A stretch of DNA of 34,289 nt, taken from positions 1-34,289 of the forward strand of contig CAVJWC010000010.1 in NCBI GenBank assembly GCA_963653425.1, read 5' to 3'. A program made the translations under genes and the position numbers. The notes below the pieces were generated by a model, which saw nothing but the letters and a program-made list of their open reading frames with translations, was not told the origin of the DNA and searched no databases. The number at the start of each line of letters is the position of its first letter. Positions within the stretch are counted from its first letter, which is position 1. Of this stretch, positions 24,765 through 32,334 are shown piece by piece. The stretch comes from UMGS692 sp963653425 (lineage in GTDB: Bacteria > Bacillota > Clostridia > Christensenellales > CAG-314).

Positions 24765-24792
24765 AAAAAGCCACGTATGAAACGCGGCTTTT
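24765..24792 (-). terminator. terminator of hpf
   Basis: AAAAGCCGCGT and ACGTGGCTTTT (one G-U) enclose a short loop, followed by T on the minus strand. It separates hpf from the cobalamin promoter. Confidence 0.85.
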
Positions 24793-24895
24793 CCCGATAA
24801 TCGATATCGTTTAATTTAAGGCTTTTTACAAATCGCAAGTTATCGCTTCACATAAATAAAATGAACATTCGCGCGAACGATACTGCGGTTCGGTT

Positions 24896-25438
24896 TTATT
24901 CCGTATAAGGCTGAAGGTGTCCGACCTTTCCGTCGCGACGGCGATAAACTACCTCCGTCTGGTTGGTTTCAACGTTCAGGAACATATAGAAATCGTGCCC
25001 CGAAAGTTCGAGATTGTCGATAGCTTCTCTTAAAGGAATAGCGTCGAGACGGAATCTCTTGGTCTTTGCAACGTCGTAGATGTCGTCGTCCTTTTCGGGA
25101 ACGTCTGCGATGAATTCGAGATTCTTTGCTATATCGACGGGCTGTCTGCGTTTGTCGAAAATCTTTTCGCGATACTTGAGTATCTGTTTTTCGAGCTTAG
25201 GCATAACGTTGTCTATGTTGTAGTACATAGTCTTGCCCGAAGCTTCGGCTCTTATCGTGGTACTTCCGTAATTGAGCGAGATCTCCATCTTGCAATTCCT
25301 GCCCTGTTTTGTGAGAACGGTTTTAGCGGAAGCTTCGCCGTCAGGAAAATACTTGTCGAGTTTAGCGAGCTTTTTCTCGATAACTTCTTCAAGATTTCCT
25401 CTCATGTGGTAATCCTTGCAAATGATTTCGTTTTTCAT
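24896..25438 (-). CDS. hpf: ribosome hibernation promoting factor, long form
   Basis: The 180-residue protein is of long-HPF length. Residues 1-100 are the S30AE domain (start KNEIICKDYHM, then EEVIEKKLAKLDKYF, a basic KYREKIFDKRRQ stretch), which sits in the decoding and mRNA channel of the 30S subunit. Residues about 120-180 are the C-terminal domain (KRFRLDAIPLREAI, HDFYMFLN, VVYRRRDGKVGHLQP), which dimerises and so joins two 70S ribosomes into an inactive 100S pair. It acts in the cytosol during slow growth or stress. AGGAGG lies before the ATG. It has its own promoter, a structured leader and its own terminator. Confidence 0.96.
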   Translation of the reverse strand: MKNEIICKDYHMRGNLEEVIEKKLAKLDKYFPDGEASAKTVLTKQGRNCKMEISLNYGSTTIRAEASGKTMYYNIDNVMPKLEKQILKYREKIFDKRRQPVDIAKNLEFIADVPEKDDDIYDVAKTKRFRLDAIPLREAIDNLELSGHDFYMFLNVETNQTEVVYRRRDGKVGHLQPYTE

Positions 25439-25488
25439 AAACGTACCTCCTGTTACCCGCGAAAACGCGGAGATGTTCGGTTTTAAGT

Positions 25489-25533
25489 CCCAAAAGCCCG
25501 AAGGCTCGGGGAATAAGCTCTATTCCCTTTGGG
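25489..25533 (-). promoter_or_regulatory. structured leader of hpf (three-way junction)
   Basis: On the minus strand CCCAAA (25528-25533) pairs with TTTGGG (25489-25494). The segment between folds into GGGAATA...TATTCCC and AGCC-TTCG-GGCT, giving a compact three-stem element. A further hairpin CCGCG-TTTT-CGCGG follows near 25456-25470, before the ribosome site. I recognise no known riboswitch class. Confidence 0.55.
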
Positions 25534-25542
25534 TTCGTAATT

Positions 25543-25571
25543 ATTATATCACGAACGAAAGAGAATTTCAA
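25543..25571 (-). promoter_or_regulatory. promoter of hpf
   Basis: On the minus strand TTGAAA (25566-25571), 17 nt, TATAAT (25543-25548). It lies just after the terminator of the upstream coiled-coil gene, so hpf is transcribed separately. Confidence 0.85.
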
Positions 25572-25582
25572 TAGCTTTTTTC

Positions 25583-25603
25583 AAAAAAACCGATTTTTAT
25601 CGG
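25583..25603 (-). terminator. terminator of the coiled-coil gene
   Basis: CCGAT-AAAA-ATCGG is followed by seven T on the minus strand, 40 nt past the stop. A near-palindrome (25615-25633) precedes it. Confidence 0.75.
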
Positions 25604-25642
25604 AAATACGCTTATTAAGGCTCTGAGGCTTAATTCCCTCTT

Positions 25643-28600
25643 TTAAGCTTCGGCGGTAGCTTCTTCTTTCTTCGCTTCCTCAGGCTTTTCTTCCGCCTGT
25701 TCCGCTTTGACTTCGGAGTGTTCCTCCGCTTTTTCCTCAGGCTTTGCTTCCGTTACTTCGGCAGGTTTGGTTTCGGGTTTTGCGGCGTCCTCTGCTTTTG
25801 CTGTTTCTTCCGATTTTACGGGTTCTTCCGGCTGTTCGGTAGTCGCGGTCTTGGTCTTTCTCTTTTTAGCGGGTTTTTCCGCAAGAACGTATTCTACCGA
25901 AGTTTTTAATGTTATCGTGGTGGGTTCGAGACTCTTGACGAACAGTTCTTTGTCCATATCCACGTCTCCGCACACTACGAGCGAGTTGGAAATCTTTTCG
26001 TCGCCCACGGGAGCGTTCTTTATGCAGGCAACGTAAATAAGCATTTTATCGGTGCTTCCCAGCCAGGAAAGCGCGATAACTTCGCCGTTTTCGGTAATTC
26101 TCAGACAGTCTTCGAGCTTAGCCGAAAGTCTGCCGTCGGTCATCTTGTTGAGAAGCTTACCTACGCCGTCGTTGAACTTCTTGACGACTTTCTTGGCTTC
26201 GGCGGAAGAAGCGAACTTTCTTTCCTCTCCTGCAAGACGTCTGAGACGTTTGTATTCGCCGTCGGTTTCTTTAAGTTTTGCCTTGGCTTCTTTGGAAGCC
26301 GCAATTCCAGCAACGATAACCGCAAGTCCTTTTTCGGCGTCGGAAATGTCCGCGTCGTTTTCGGCTATTTCTTTTTCGTTACGAGCGATCTGCTTGGTAA
26401 TGTCTTTGGGAAGCTCTTCGAATTTCTTTTCTTCTTCGTTAAGTCTGCCCTCTTCTTCGTCGAAAGCTTTTATCTCGGCGGAAAGTTTTTCGGCTTCGTC
26501 GTCGCTTACGGCGTACTTTTCTACGTCTCTGCCGTCAAGTTTACCGCGCGTAATTTCGTTTTCTTCGTTAAGTTTATTAAGTTCTTCTTTCTTTTCTTCG
26601 CACTCTTTGCGGATAAGTTCGATTTCGCCTTCGCTTAAAGCTTCACACGTAATAATTTCGCATTCCTGCGGTTTTTCCTGAGGAACGAGAGCTTCTCTTT
26701 CTTTCTTGGCTTCATCGAGTTCTTTTTCTGCTACGGTCTGAGCTTTTTCCGCTTCTTTAAGCTTATTTTCGCCTTCGAACGCGAACTTTTCTTCCGTAAA
26801 CTGCTTCTTTGCGTTTTCCGCGAGCTTATTATTTGCGTCGGTTATAACGTCGTTCTGCTTATTTACGGTTTCTTCGTGCTTTTTAAGCTCTTCCGTAAGA
26901 GTTTCCTTGTCCTTTATGAGAGTCTGAACATCGTTTTCGGCTTGCTGTTTATCGCTCTGAGCCTTTTTAAGCATTTCTTCGGCGTTACCCGTAGTGAGCT
27001 TGTCGTAATACTCGTTCTGAAGAACGGTAAAGCCCGTCGTGTCTATCGGAAGAAGCGATTTATATTCGGGAATCTCTTTGTCCTTGGGCGGATTTTCGGG
27101 CATTTCGGGTTCTTTAAGTCCGTTAAGCTCGTTTTCTATCTCACCGAGTCTGTTTTCGATGTCTTTGATTTCTCCGTTGATTTCGGCAACTCTGCCTTCG
27201 AGCGATTTGAGGTGAAGACGGAATTCCTGCGGATTATAGCCCATTCCGAAGTACTTCTGCGTTACCGTATAACGGTTCTTAATATCGGTGTCGAACAGAA
27301 CTTCTTCTCTTTCGGCTTCGAGAGCGGTTTTACGGCTTATAAGTTCTTCCTTTTCTCCGTTAAGAGCGACTCTCGTTTCTTTGACTTCTTCTATCTTGTT
27401 TGCGGTAAGAGCTTTTTCTTCTTCGAAAGCCTGACGCGCGTTTTCGTTTTCCTGACGGATAGCTTCCGCCTGACGGTCGTATTCTTCTCTTCTCTGAGTT
27501 TCTCCCGCAACGAAAGCGTCGTAGCTTTCCTGAGTGTAGCCGACCTTTTCTATTTCCGTAAGGTATTTTTCGGCTTCGTCGCGTTTTTCTTCCGCCTGAG
27601 GAATCTGCTTTTCGATTTCGGCAAGTTTGTCTTTCTGCGTCTTCGCGGAATCGTTTTCGCTTGCGATGGTTTTCTTTGCGGAAACTATAACGTCGTTATA
27701 TTTCTTTTCTTCTTCCTTCTGTTTCTCGGTAAATTCCTGTTTTCTCTTTTCCGAATCCTTATTGAATTTCTCTTCGGCTTCTTTCTTTTCCTTAGCGAGA
27801 GTTTCTTTTTCTTCGGAAGCTTTCTTTGCTTTTTCTTCCGCGGTTTTTACCTTTTTATCGAGTTCTTCCGCCTGTTTTACGTAAGCGTCGTATTTTTCGA
27901 GCCGTTCGGCGTAAACTGCCGATTCTTTCTGAGCTTCGGCGCGTTTCTCTTCTTCCTCTATGCGTTTTTCGAGGCCGGAAACTTCTTTCGAGAGTTTTTC
28001 TTCTTTTTCCGAATCTTCTTTGAGTTTAAGAGCGTCGGCTCTGAATTCTATAATATCTCTGTTTTCGGTAACGCGGTCTTTTTCGCCGTCGTGACGGGCG
28101 CGAGCCTGATCGAAAGCGGTTTTTTCGGCGATAAGCTCTTTTTTAGAGGAAAGTTCGTCGCGCGTAGCGGAAAGTTCTTTGGCTTTCGAACGTTTTTCCT
28201 GCAAAATGGTTTCGAGCGCGGCGCTCTGAGCGATAAGTCTGCTTGCGTCGGCAATATCTTCGAGTTTTGCTCTTTCTTCTTCGAGTTCTTTGAGTCTCTT
28301 GGCGTCGAATTCGTTTTCGGCTTCCTTTGCGGCTACGGCAAGATCTCCGAGCACGGCTTTACCGTTATCGGCAACGAAATCTCCTATGTCTTTCGCGGTA
28401 ACGAACACCGTCTGAAGATACCTCAGGAAATCTCCGCCCACGAAGTCGTTAAGATAGTTTATAACGCCTTCGAAACTTTCGGCGTAAACGTTAAGCGATC
28501 CGTTTTCTTCTCCCGCAAGGTAATTCTCCGTTTTTCCTGCCTGCATACGCTTACCGGCGCAGAAAAGTTTGCCTTTAAGCTCGAAGTATACTTCGATGTT

Positions 28601-28753
28601 GCCCGACCAGAACGAACCGGTGCCTAAAAAAACCTGCGACAGACAATCCGTCAAAAGTTCGGCTTTTGTCCAGTCGTAATCCTTTGCCTTTCTTCCCAAT
28701 TCAAAAACGGTAGAACCGGCTGCCGTTCCCGCAATTACCTTCAGAACTCTCAT
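25643..28753 (-). CDS. SMC/SbcC-shaped coiled-coil protein with lost ATPase motifs
   Basis: The 1036-residue protein has a globular N-terminus (1-150), a very long Glu/Lys/Ala coiled coil (about 150-880, broken near 500-560), a C-terminal head (about 885-985) and a Pro/Glu/Lys-rich tail (about 985-1036). The ends resemble SbcC/SMC heads in layout. However, the expected Walker A (GxxGxGKS/T) is absent at the start, where VIAGTAAGSTVFELG stands. The signature reads LSWLGSTDK in place of LSGGE, and the Walker B position has VVCGDVDM, without LDEP. So it is probably not an ATPase and may be structural. Start ATG follows GGGAGGT. It is divergent from the dnaD gene and has its own promoter and terminator. 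The alternative, an unrelated coiled-coil protein, is possible. Confidence 0.8.
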   Translation of the reverse strand: MRVLKVIAGTAAGSTVFELGRKAKDYDWTKAELLTDCLSQVFLGTGSFWSGNIEVYFELKGKLFCAGKRMQAGKTENYLAGEENGSLNVYAESFEGVINYLNDFVGGDFLRYLQTVFVTAKDIGDFVADNGKAVLGDLAVAAKEAENEFDAKRLKELEEERAKLEDIADASRLIAQSAALETILQEKRSKAKELSATRDELSSKKELIAEKTAFDQARARHDGEKDRVTENRDIIEFRADALKLKEDSEKEEKLSKEVSGLEKRIEEEEKRAEAQKESAVYAERLEKYDAYVKQAEELDKKVKTAEEKAKKASEEKETLAKEKKEAEEKFNKDSEKRKQEFTEKQKEEEKKYNDVIVSAKKTIASENDSAKTQKDKLAEIEKQIPQAEEKRDEAEKYLTEIEKVGYTQESYDAFVAGETQRREEYDRQAEAIRQENENARQAFEEEKALTANKIEEVKETRVALNGEKEELISRKTALEAEREEVLFDTDIKNRYTVTQKYFGMGYNPQEFRLHLKSLEGRVAEINGEIKDIENRLGEIENELNGLKEPEMPENPPKDKEIPEYKSLLPIDTTGFTVLQNEYYDKLTTGNAEEMLKKAQSDKQQAENDVQTLIKDKETLTEELKKHEETVNKQNDVITDANNKLAENAKKQFTEEKFAFEGENKLKEAEKAQTVAEKELDEAKKEREALVPQEKPQECEIITCEALSEGEIELIRKECEEKKEELNKLNEENEITRGKLDGRDVEKYAVSDDEAEKLSAEIKAFDEEEGRLNEEEKKFEELPKDITKQIARNEKEIAENDADISDAEKGLAVIVAGIAASKEAKAKLKETDGEYKRLRRLAGEERKFASSAEAKKVVKKFNDGVGKLLNKMTDGRLSAKLEDCLRITENGEVIALSWLGSTDKMLIYVACIKNAPVGDEKISNSLVVCGDVDMDKELFVKSLEPTTITLKTSVEYVLAEKPAKKRKTKTATTEQPEEPVKSEETAKAEDAAKPETKPAEVTEAKPEEKAEEHSEVKAEQAEEKPEEAKKEEATAEA

Positions 28754-28814
28754 TTCAAACCTCCCACTCGGTATTTTTGTGTTAAAAACACTTTGGTTTT
28801 TAACAGATTTGTGT

Positions 28815-28820
28815 TATTAT
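28815..28820 (+). promoter_or_regulatory. -10 of the dnaD-dnaI promoter
   Basis: TATTAT (28815-28820) has TG one base before it; the nearest -35 (TTGGTT, 28793-28798, 16-nt spacing) is weak. The leader would be about 140 nt. Confidence 0.4.
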
Positions 28821-28847
28821 ATAGTTGCTGTCATTGTATACGGGTTC

Positions 28848-28876
28848 ATTATAACAAATTCCGTATAAAAATGCAA
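28848..28876 (-). promoter_or_regulatory. promoter of the coiled-coil gene
   Basis: On the minus strand TTGCAT (28871-28876), 17 nt, TATAAT (28848-28853), with TG one base before the -10. Its transcript runs across the plus-strand dnaD promoter, so the two may interfere. Confidence 0.65.
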
Positions 28877-28969
28877 GTAATTTCGGTCAACAAAATGCCC
28901 GTATCGTGCAAAAAACAAACAAAAATCGGGTTTTTTTATCAAAAAAACGGCCAAAGGGACGGAAAAACC

Positions 28970-30385
28970 ATGCCTTTTATCAAAAACGACGCATCTCTCG
29001 TCAATTCGCAGTATACGCTTATCGATAATAAATTTATAACCAATTTTATCCCCGGCGCAGAACCTTCCTTCGTGTCGGTATACGTTTTCGGTATGTATCT
29101 CGCCAACACGGGCGAGAACCTCAACACGATAGACACGATGAAAGCCGCGCTCAATCTCACCGAAGCCGATATAAAAGCGGCTTACTGCTATTGGGAAGAA
29201 ATGGGACTTTGCATGGTTTACGAAAACCCCGAATTCGGCGTGGTCTACTGCCCCGTGAGAACGAACGAACTGTATAAAAAGATCAAACCCGGGAAATACA
29301 AAACCTTCAACAAACAGGTTCAGGCTCTTTTGACCGACAGAATGATTACCCCGACCGAGTACAACGAGTATTACCTCTTTCTCGAAGAAAACTTCTTCGA
29401 ACCCGAAGCTCTCGTTGCCGTCGTGAAATACTGCGTATCTCTTAAAGGTCCGGGCGTGGCTTATTCTTACGTTCTCGCCGTCGCGCGCAACCTCTCAAAA
29501 CAGGGCGTCCGGACGGAAAACGAAGTCAATAACCGCCTCAACAAACCTCTTCCTTATATGGACGACCTCAAACGCACGCTCGCCGTTCTGGGTATAAGAA
29601 GAGCTCCCGATTTTTCCGACGTCGAACTTTACGGAAAGTGGCATTCGGATTTCGGATTTTCGCCCGAAGTTATAGAATTCACCGCAAAAAACGCCAAAAA
29701 AGGCGGAATGGGTTTCCTTGACAAAAAGCTTTCGGATTATTTCAGGTCGGGACTTCTTTCGGTAAAAGAGATTTCCGATTACGAAGAACAAAAGACGGCA
29801 AACTACGAACTTGCGCGTAAAATCGTTTCGAACGTGGGACTTTATTACCCCAATCAGCAGTTCATCGTGGACGATTATCTTCTGAATTGGTTCAAAATGG
29901 GATTCGACGGCGAAACGCTTCTGCTTATCTCGAAATACTGCGCGACCTGCGGACTCAGAACGCTTAACGACGTGGATAATTCCGTGAAACGCTTTTATAA
30001 GCTCGGGCTGACTTCTTCGGATGCAATAAACGCCTACATAGAAGAAACAATCGCTCACGACGAAGAAATACGCGCGGTTCTGGAAGCGTCGGGATTGGTA
30101 CGCAGAATAACCCGTTTCGACCGTCAGTGTTACGAAAAATGGCTGGAACTCGGGCTTCCCGCAGATCTCATTCTTTACGAAGCGGAACTCTCGGGCAGTG
30201 CGAATAACCCTATGGCTTACCTCAATAAAACCCTTCTCGCTCTTCACGCAAAGGGAATTACCACTCTCGCTCAGGCAAAATCCTGTCAGCCCGAAAAAAC
30301 AACTCCTCAGACGAAAAAACGCACCGAAGAAACGAGAACTTACTCGAAAGAAGAACTCGACTCGGTATTTACGGTGTTCGACTAA
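28970..30385 (+). CDS. DnaD/DnaB-type primosome protein
   Basis: I choose the ATG at 28970 (471 aa): similarity to the family begins there (MPFIKNDASLVNSQYTLIDN), while the frame upstream (to 28793) is A/T-rich leader. The ribosome site is weak (AAAGGGACGG). Residues 1-120 resemble the winged-helix N-terminal region of DnaD/DnaB primosome proteins. Residues about 130-400 carry helical DnaB_2/DnaD repeats (for example NWFKMGFDGETLLLISKYC and KWLELGLPADLILYEAE). The C-terminus is a charged tail. In Bacillota these proteins load the replicative helicase at origins and restarted forks with DnaI. The helicase-loader ATPase gene follows 19 nt after the stop, which supports this. Confidence 0.88.
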   Translation: MPFIKNDASLVNSQYTLIDNKFITNFIPGAEPSFVSVYVFGMYLANTGENLNTIDTMKAALNLTEADIKAAYCYWEEMGLCMVYENPEFGVVYCPVRTNELYKKIKPGKYKTFNKQVQALLTDRMITPTEYNEYYLFLEENFFEPEALVAVVKYCVSLKGPGVAYSYVLAVARNLSKQGVRTENEVNNRLNKPLPYMDDLKRTLAVLGIRRAPDFSDVELYGKWHSDFGFSPEVIEFTAKNAKKGGMGFLDKKLSDYFRSGLLSVKEISDYEEQKTANYELARKIVSNVGLYYPNQQFIVDDYLLNWFKMGFDGETLLLISKYCATCGLRTLNDVDNSVKRFYKLGLTSSDAINAYIEETIAHDEEIRAVLEASGLVRRITRFDRQCYEKWLELGLPADLILYEAELSGSANNPMAYLNKTLLALHAKGITTLAQAKSCQPEKTTPQTKKRTEETRTYSKEELDSVFTVFD

Positions 30386-30404
30386 AAGACAAAAACAGGT
30401 GACT

Positions 30405-31280
30405 ATGGACAAAAATTCTGCATTAAAGATTATCCGCGGAAGAAAATACGCGGCGGAACAGCGCGCTTACGAAATAAACGCCTATCTTTCGGAATCGGAC
30501 GAATTCAACCGACTTAACGCCGAAATTCACAGGCTTCTCGTCGCGGAAATTCAGGGCGACGGGTCGGCTTTGCAAAAACGACGCGAAAAAGAAAGACTGC
30601 TCGGCGAATTCCTGTCGTCGGAAGGGTTTTCAAAGGAAGACCTTAAACCGCGTTATTACTGTGAAAAATGCGGTGATACGGGCTTTATCGACGGACAGCC
30701 GTGCAAATGCCTGAAAGACCTCACGGGCGAAGTTTCCGAGCGCACGAGCGGAGACGATATGACTTTTGAAAACGCAGATCCGTCGATTAACGCAAAGTTT
30801 ATGGCTTACTGCAAAAAATACGTGCTTTCGCCCCAAGAATGCAAGCCCAATCTTTTCGTTTACGGGGCTGCGGGAACGGGAAAAACCTACGCTCTCAACG
30901 CAATCAGAAACGGGATTATCGCAAAAGGCGAAGCTTCCGTCATAATGACGTCGGCTTTCGACGCGGAACGCGAATTTCTGAAAATCCACCTTTCCGATCC
31001 CTTTGCGGGCGAAAAAATCTGGCGGGAACTTACTCACGCGGACTATCTTATTATCGACGACCTCGGAACCGAACCCATACGACAGAACGTTACCGTCGAA
31101 TCGTTTTTCAACCTGTTCGACAAACGCGCCTGCCTTATGAAACACACCGTCGTTACTACGAATCTCACCTCAAAGGACCTTATAGACAGGTATACGGCGC
31201 GAACTTTTTCCCGCCTCACAAACGTCGCCAACACCGTCGCGGTCGAACTCAAAGGCGGTGACCTCAGACATAAAAAGTAA
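30405..31280 (+). CDS. dnaI: DnaI/DnaC-type helicase loader ATPase
   Basis: The ATG at 30405 follows AGGTGA (291 aa). Residues about 86-102 form a zinc-binding motif with Cys-86, Cys-89, Cys-100 and Cys-102. The AAA+ core has Walker A GAAGTGKT (154-161), Walker B LIIDDLGTE (215-223), sensor 1 TTN (251-253) and a likely arginine finger in DRYTARTFSRL. The protein opens or holds the replicative helicase ring and places it on single-stranded DNA, with the primosome protein encoded just upstream. It belongs to the same transcription unit and ends at a strong terminator. Confidence 0.93.
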   Translation: MDKNSALKIIRGRKYAAEQRAYEINAYLSESDEFNRLNAEIHRLLVAEIQGDGSALQKRREKERLLGEFLSSEGFSKEDLKPRYYCEKCGDTGFIDGQPCKCLKDLTGEVSERTSGDDMTFENADPSINAKFMAYCKKYVLSPQECKPNLFVYGAAGTGKTYALNAIRNGIIAKGEASVIMTSAFDAEREFLKIHLSDPFAGEKIWRELTHADYLIIDDLGTEPIRQNVTVESFFNLFDKRACLMKHTVVTTNLTSKDLIDRYTARTFSRLTNVANTVAVELKGGDLRHKK

Positions 31281-31283
31281 CAG

Positions 31284-31313
31284 AAAAACCGCCCACTTTT
31301 CGGGGCGGTTTTT
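31284..31313 (+). terminator. terminator of dnaD-dnaI
   Basis: AAAAACCGCCC and GGGCGGTTTTT enclose an 8-nt loop and end in T5. Its left arm is duplicated at 32245-32262. Confidence 0.93.
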
Positions 31314-31382
31314 AGCGGTTGCAGGTATTAGACTTTTTATTTTTTATTTATTTTTTTAATTAAATGGGTTTTTGTATATCGT

Positions 31383-31547
31383 TTATGCAACGACTTCGGG
31401 GATTACTATCGGTTGCGTGGTATCGGTTCCATAGGGTACCAATACTTAGTTCCTCCTAATTGGTTCGCCAATCAATTCTTCAATTAACTCAAGAATCGAC
31501 TCTCGTGTACCCTCAAAATCGGTTGACTCAAATAGTTTGTCGTCAAA
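31383..31547 (-). pseudogene. two broken coding fragments
   Basis: 31446-31547 (minus) reads FDDKLFESTDFEGTRE, then SILELIEELIGEPIRRN before TAA, preceded by an in-frame TAG and no start; it looks like the end of a protein. Its last codons hold AGGAGG, nine bases before a TTG (31442) that begins a 19-residue frame starting VPYGTDTTQPIVIPEVVA. That arrangement is typical of two adjacent genes, the second cut short. I recognise neither. The rest of 31314-31573 is A/T-rich and empty. Confidence 0.5.
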
Positions 31548-31573
31548 CTAACAATACGGCAAAAATCGTAAGA

Positions 31574-32092
31574 CTAATTTTCTTCACAAAAAATACCCCC
31601 TCTTTCTTCATGTAACTCAGGAAATTCTATTCCTAAAAGCTCTTCATAAAAAGCAAAAGCTTCTCTTGCGCTTCTTGTTTTATTTACGGCAACAAATAAA
31701 TGGTCCTGATATGACTTAAAAATCAAATCGTTGCGAATACAATATTCAAGAACAGGTGCGTCATCTTGGGGAGTAAACAGCACTGTAAAGTTTTTTAACA
31801 AATCTTCCGTCTCATTATCGTCTATTTTCTCAAACATTTCATCAAGTGAAATTTCTTGATATTCAATTCCTTTCTCAAAATAATCAACGGTTTTAGCTAA
31901 CACAATACTATCCAAGAACCCATACTGAATGCTGGATAAAACATCCTGATAAATGCGGATACCACTATACGATTGCAAATCCACCTTCATGTCTTCGGCT
32001 TCCGCATTATTTGCAACGACACAGCCCGCAAGCATGCTCAAAAGCATAATTGCCGAAAGAATCAATGCACAAATCTTCAAATTTTTTCCCAT
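31574..32092 (-). CDS. small lipoprotein (172 aa)
   Basis: The lipoprotein signal has lipobox MLAGC (Cys-24), and AAGGAGG precedes the ATG. The mature 148 residues are acidic and mixed alpha/beta (for example IRIYQDVLSSIQYGFLDSIV, and ending in EFPELHEERGGIFCEEN). No family was recognised. Its codons (ATT, AAT, CAA, TTT) are more A/T-rich than those of the neighbours at 16-31 kb, which fits acquisition. It is monocistronic behind a consensus promoter. It might be an immunity or surface-exclusion protein of a mobile element, but nothing in the sequence shows it. Confidence 0.8.
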   Translation of the reverse strand: MGKNLKICALILSAIMLLSMLAGCVVANNAEAEDMKVDLQSYSGIRIYQDVLSSIQYGFLDSIVLAKTVDYFEKGIEYQEISLDEMFEKIDDNETEDLLKNFTVLFTPQDDAPVLEYCIRNDLIFKSYQDHLFVAVNKTRSAREAFAFYEELLGIEFPELHEERGGIFCEEN

Positions 32093-32170
32093 AAAAAGCC
32101 TCCTTGTTTGTCAGTCTGTATCGAAGCCCTGCGTTTGTGTAATTTTGGCTTGATATACATTATATATATT

Positions 32171-32199
32171 ATTATATGTTGCGCAAAGCAACTTGTCAA
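32171..32199 (-). promoter_or_regulatory. perfect-consensus sigma-A promoter with palindromic spacer
   Basis: On the minus strand TTGACA (32194-32199), exactly 17 nt, TATAAT (32171-32176). The spacer contains GTTGC-TTTGC-GCAAC, an inverted repeat that could be a repressor site. It drives the small lipoprotein. Confidence 0.92.
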
Positions 32200-32299
32200 G
32201 TAAAATATTAAAAAATTCTGTTTATTTTGCTTTTGAATGTGAAAAGAAAAACCGCCCACTTTAGTTAGTTATTCGTGGGGAATTTTCGGGTAGGTAGAT

Positions 32300-32325
32300 T
32301 TTAACTTCCTACCCGTTTTACATTC
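32300..32325 (-). terminator. possible terminator of the serine recombinase
   Basis: ACGGGTAGGA and its partner CTACCCG form a stem with a loop of about 13 nt, just past the recombinase stop. The tail is AAAATT, not T-rich, on the minus strand. Confidence 0.45.
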
Positions 32326-32334
32326 CCGCGTGTT

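Larger units (their letters stand above)
31282..32262. repeat. 18-bp direct repeat flanking the small lipoprotein region
   Basis: AGAAAAACCGCCCACTTT occurs at 31282-31299 and 32245-32262. The first copy is part of the dnaI terminator and the second has no right arm. The 945-bp segment between the copies holds gene fragments and the small lipoprotein; the serine recombinase gene lies just outside at 32335. Confidence 0.85.

Noticed and set aside
26876..28627. 583-codon plus-strand frame, very rich in Phe
   Set aside because: It is the mirror of the GAA/AAA-rich coiled coil (TTC/TTT on the other strand).
28793..28969. 59-residue N-terminal extension of the DnaD protein
   Set aside because: It begins before the predicted transcript start, is encoded by A/T-rich leader and has no family similarity.
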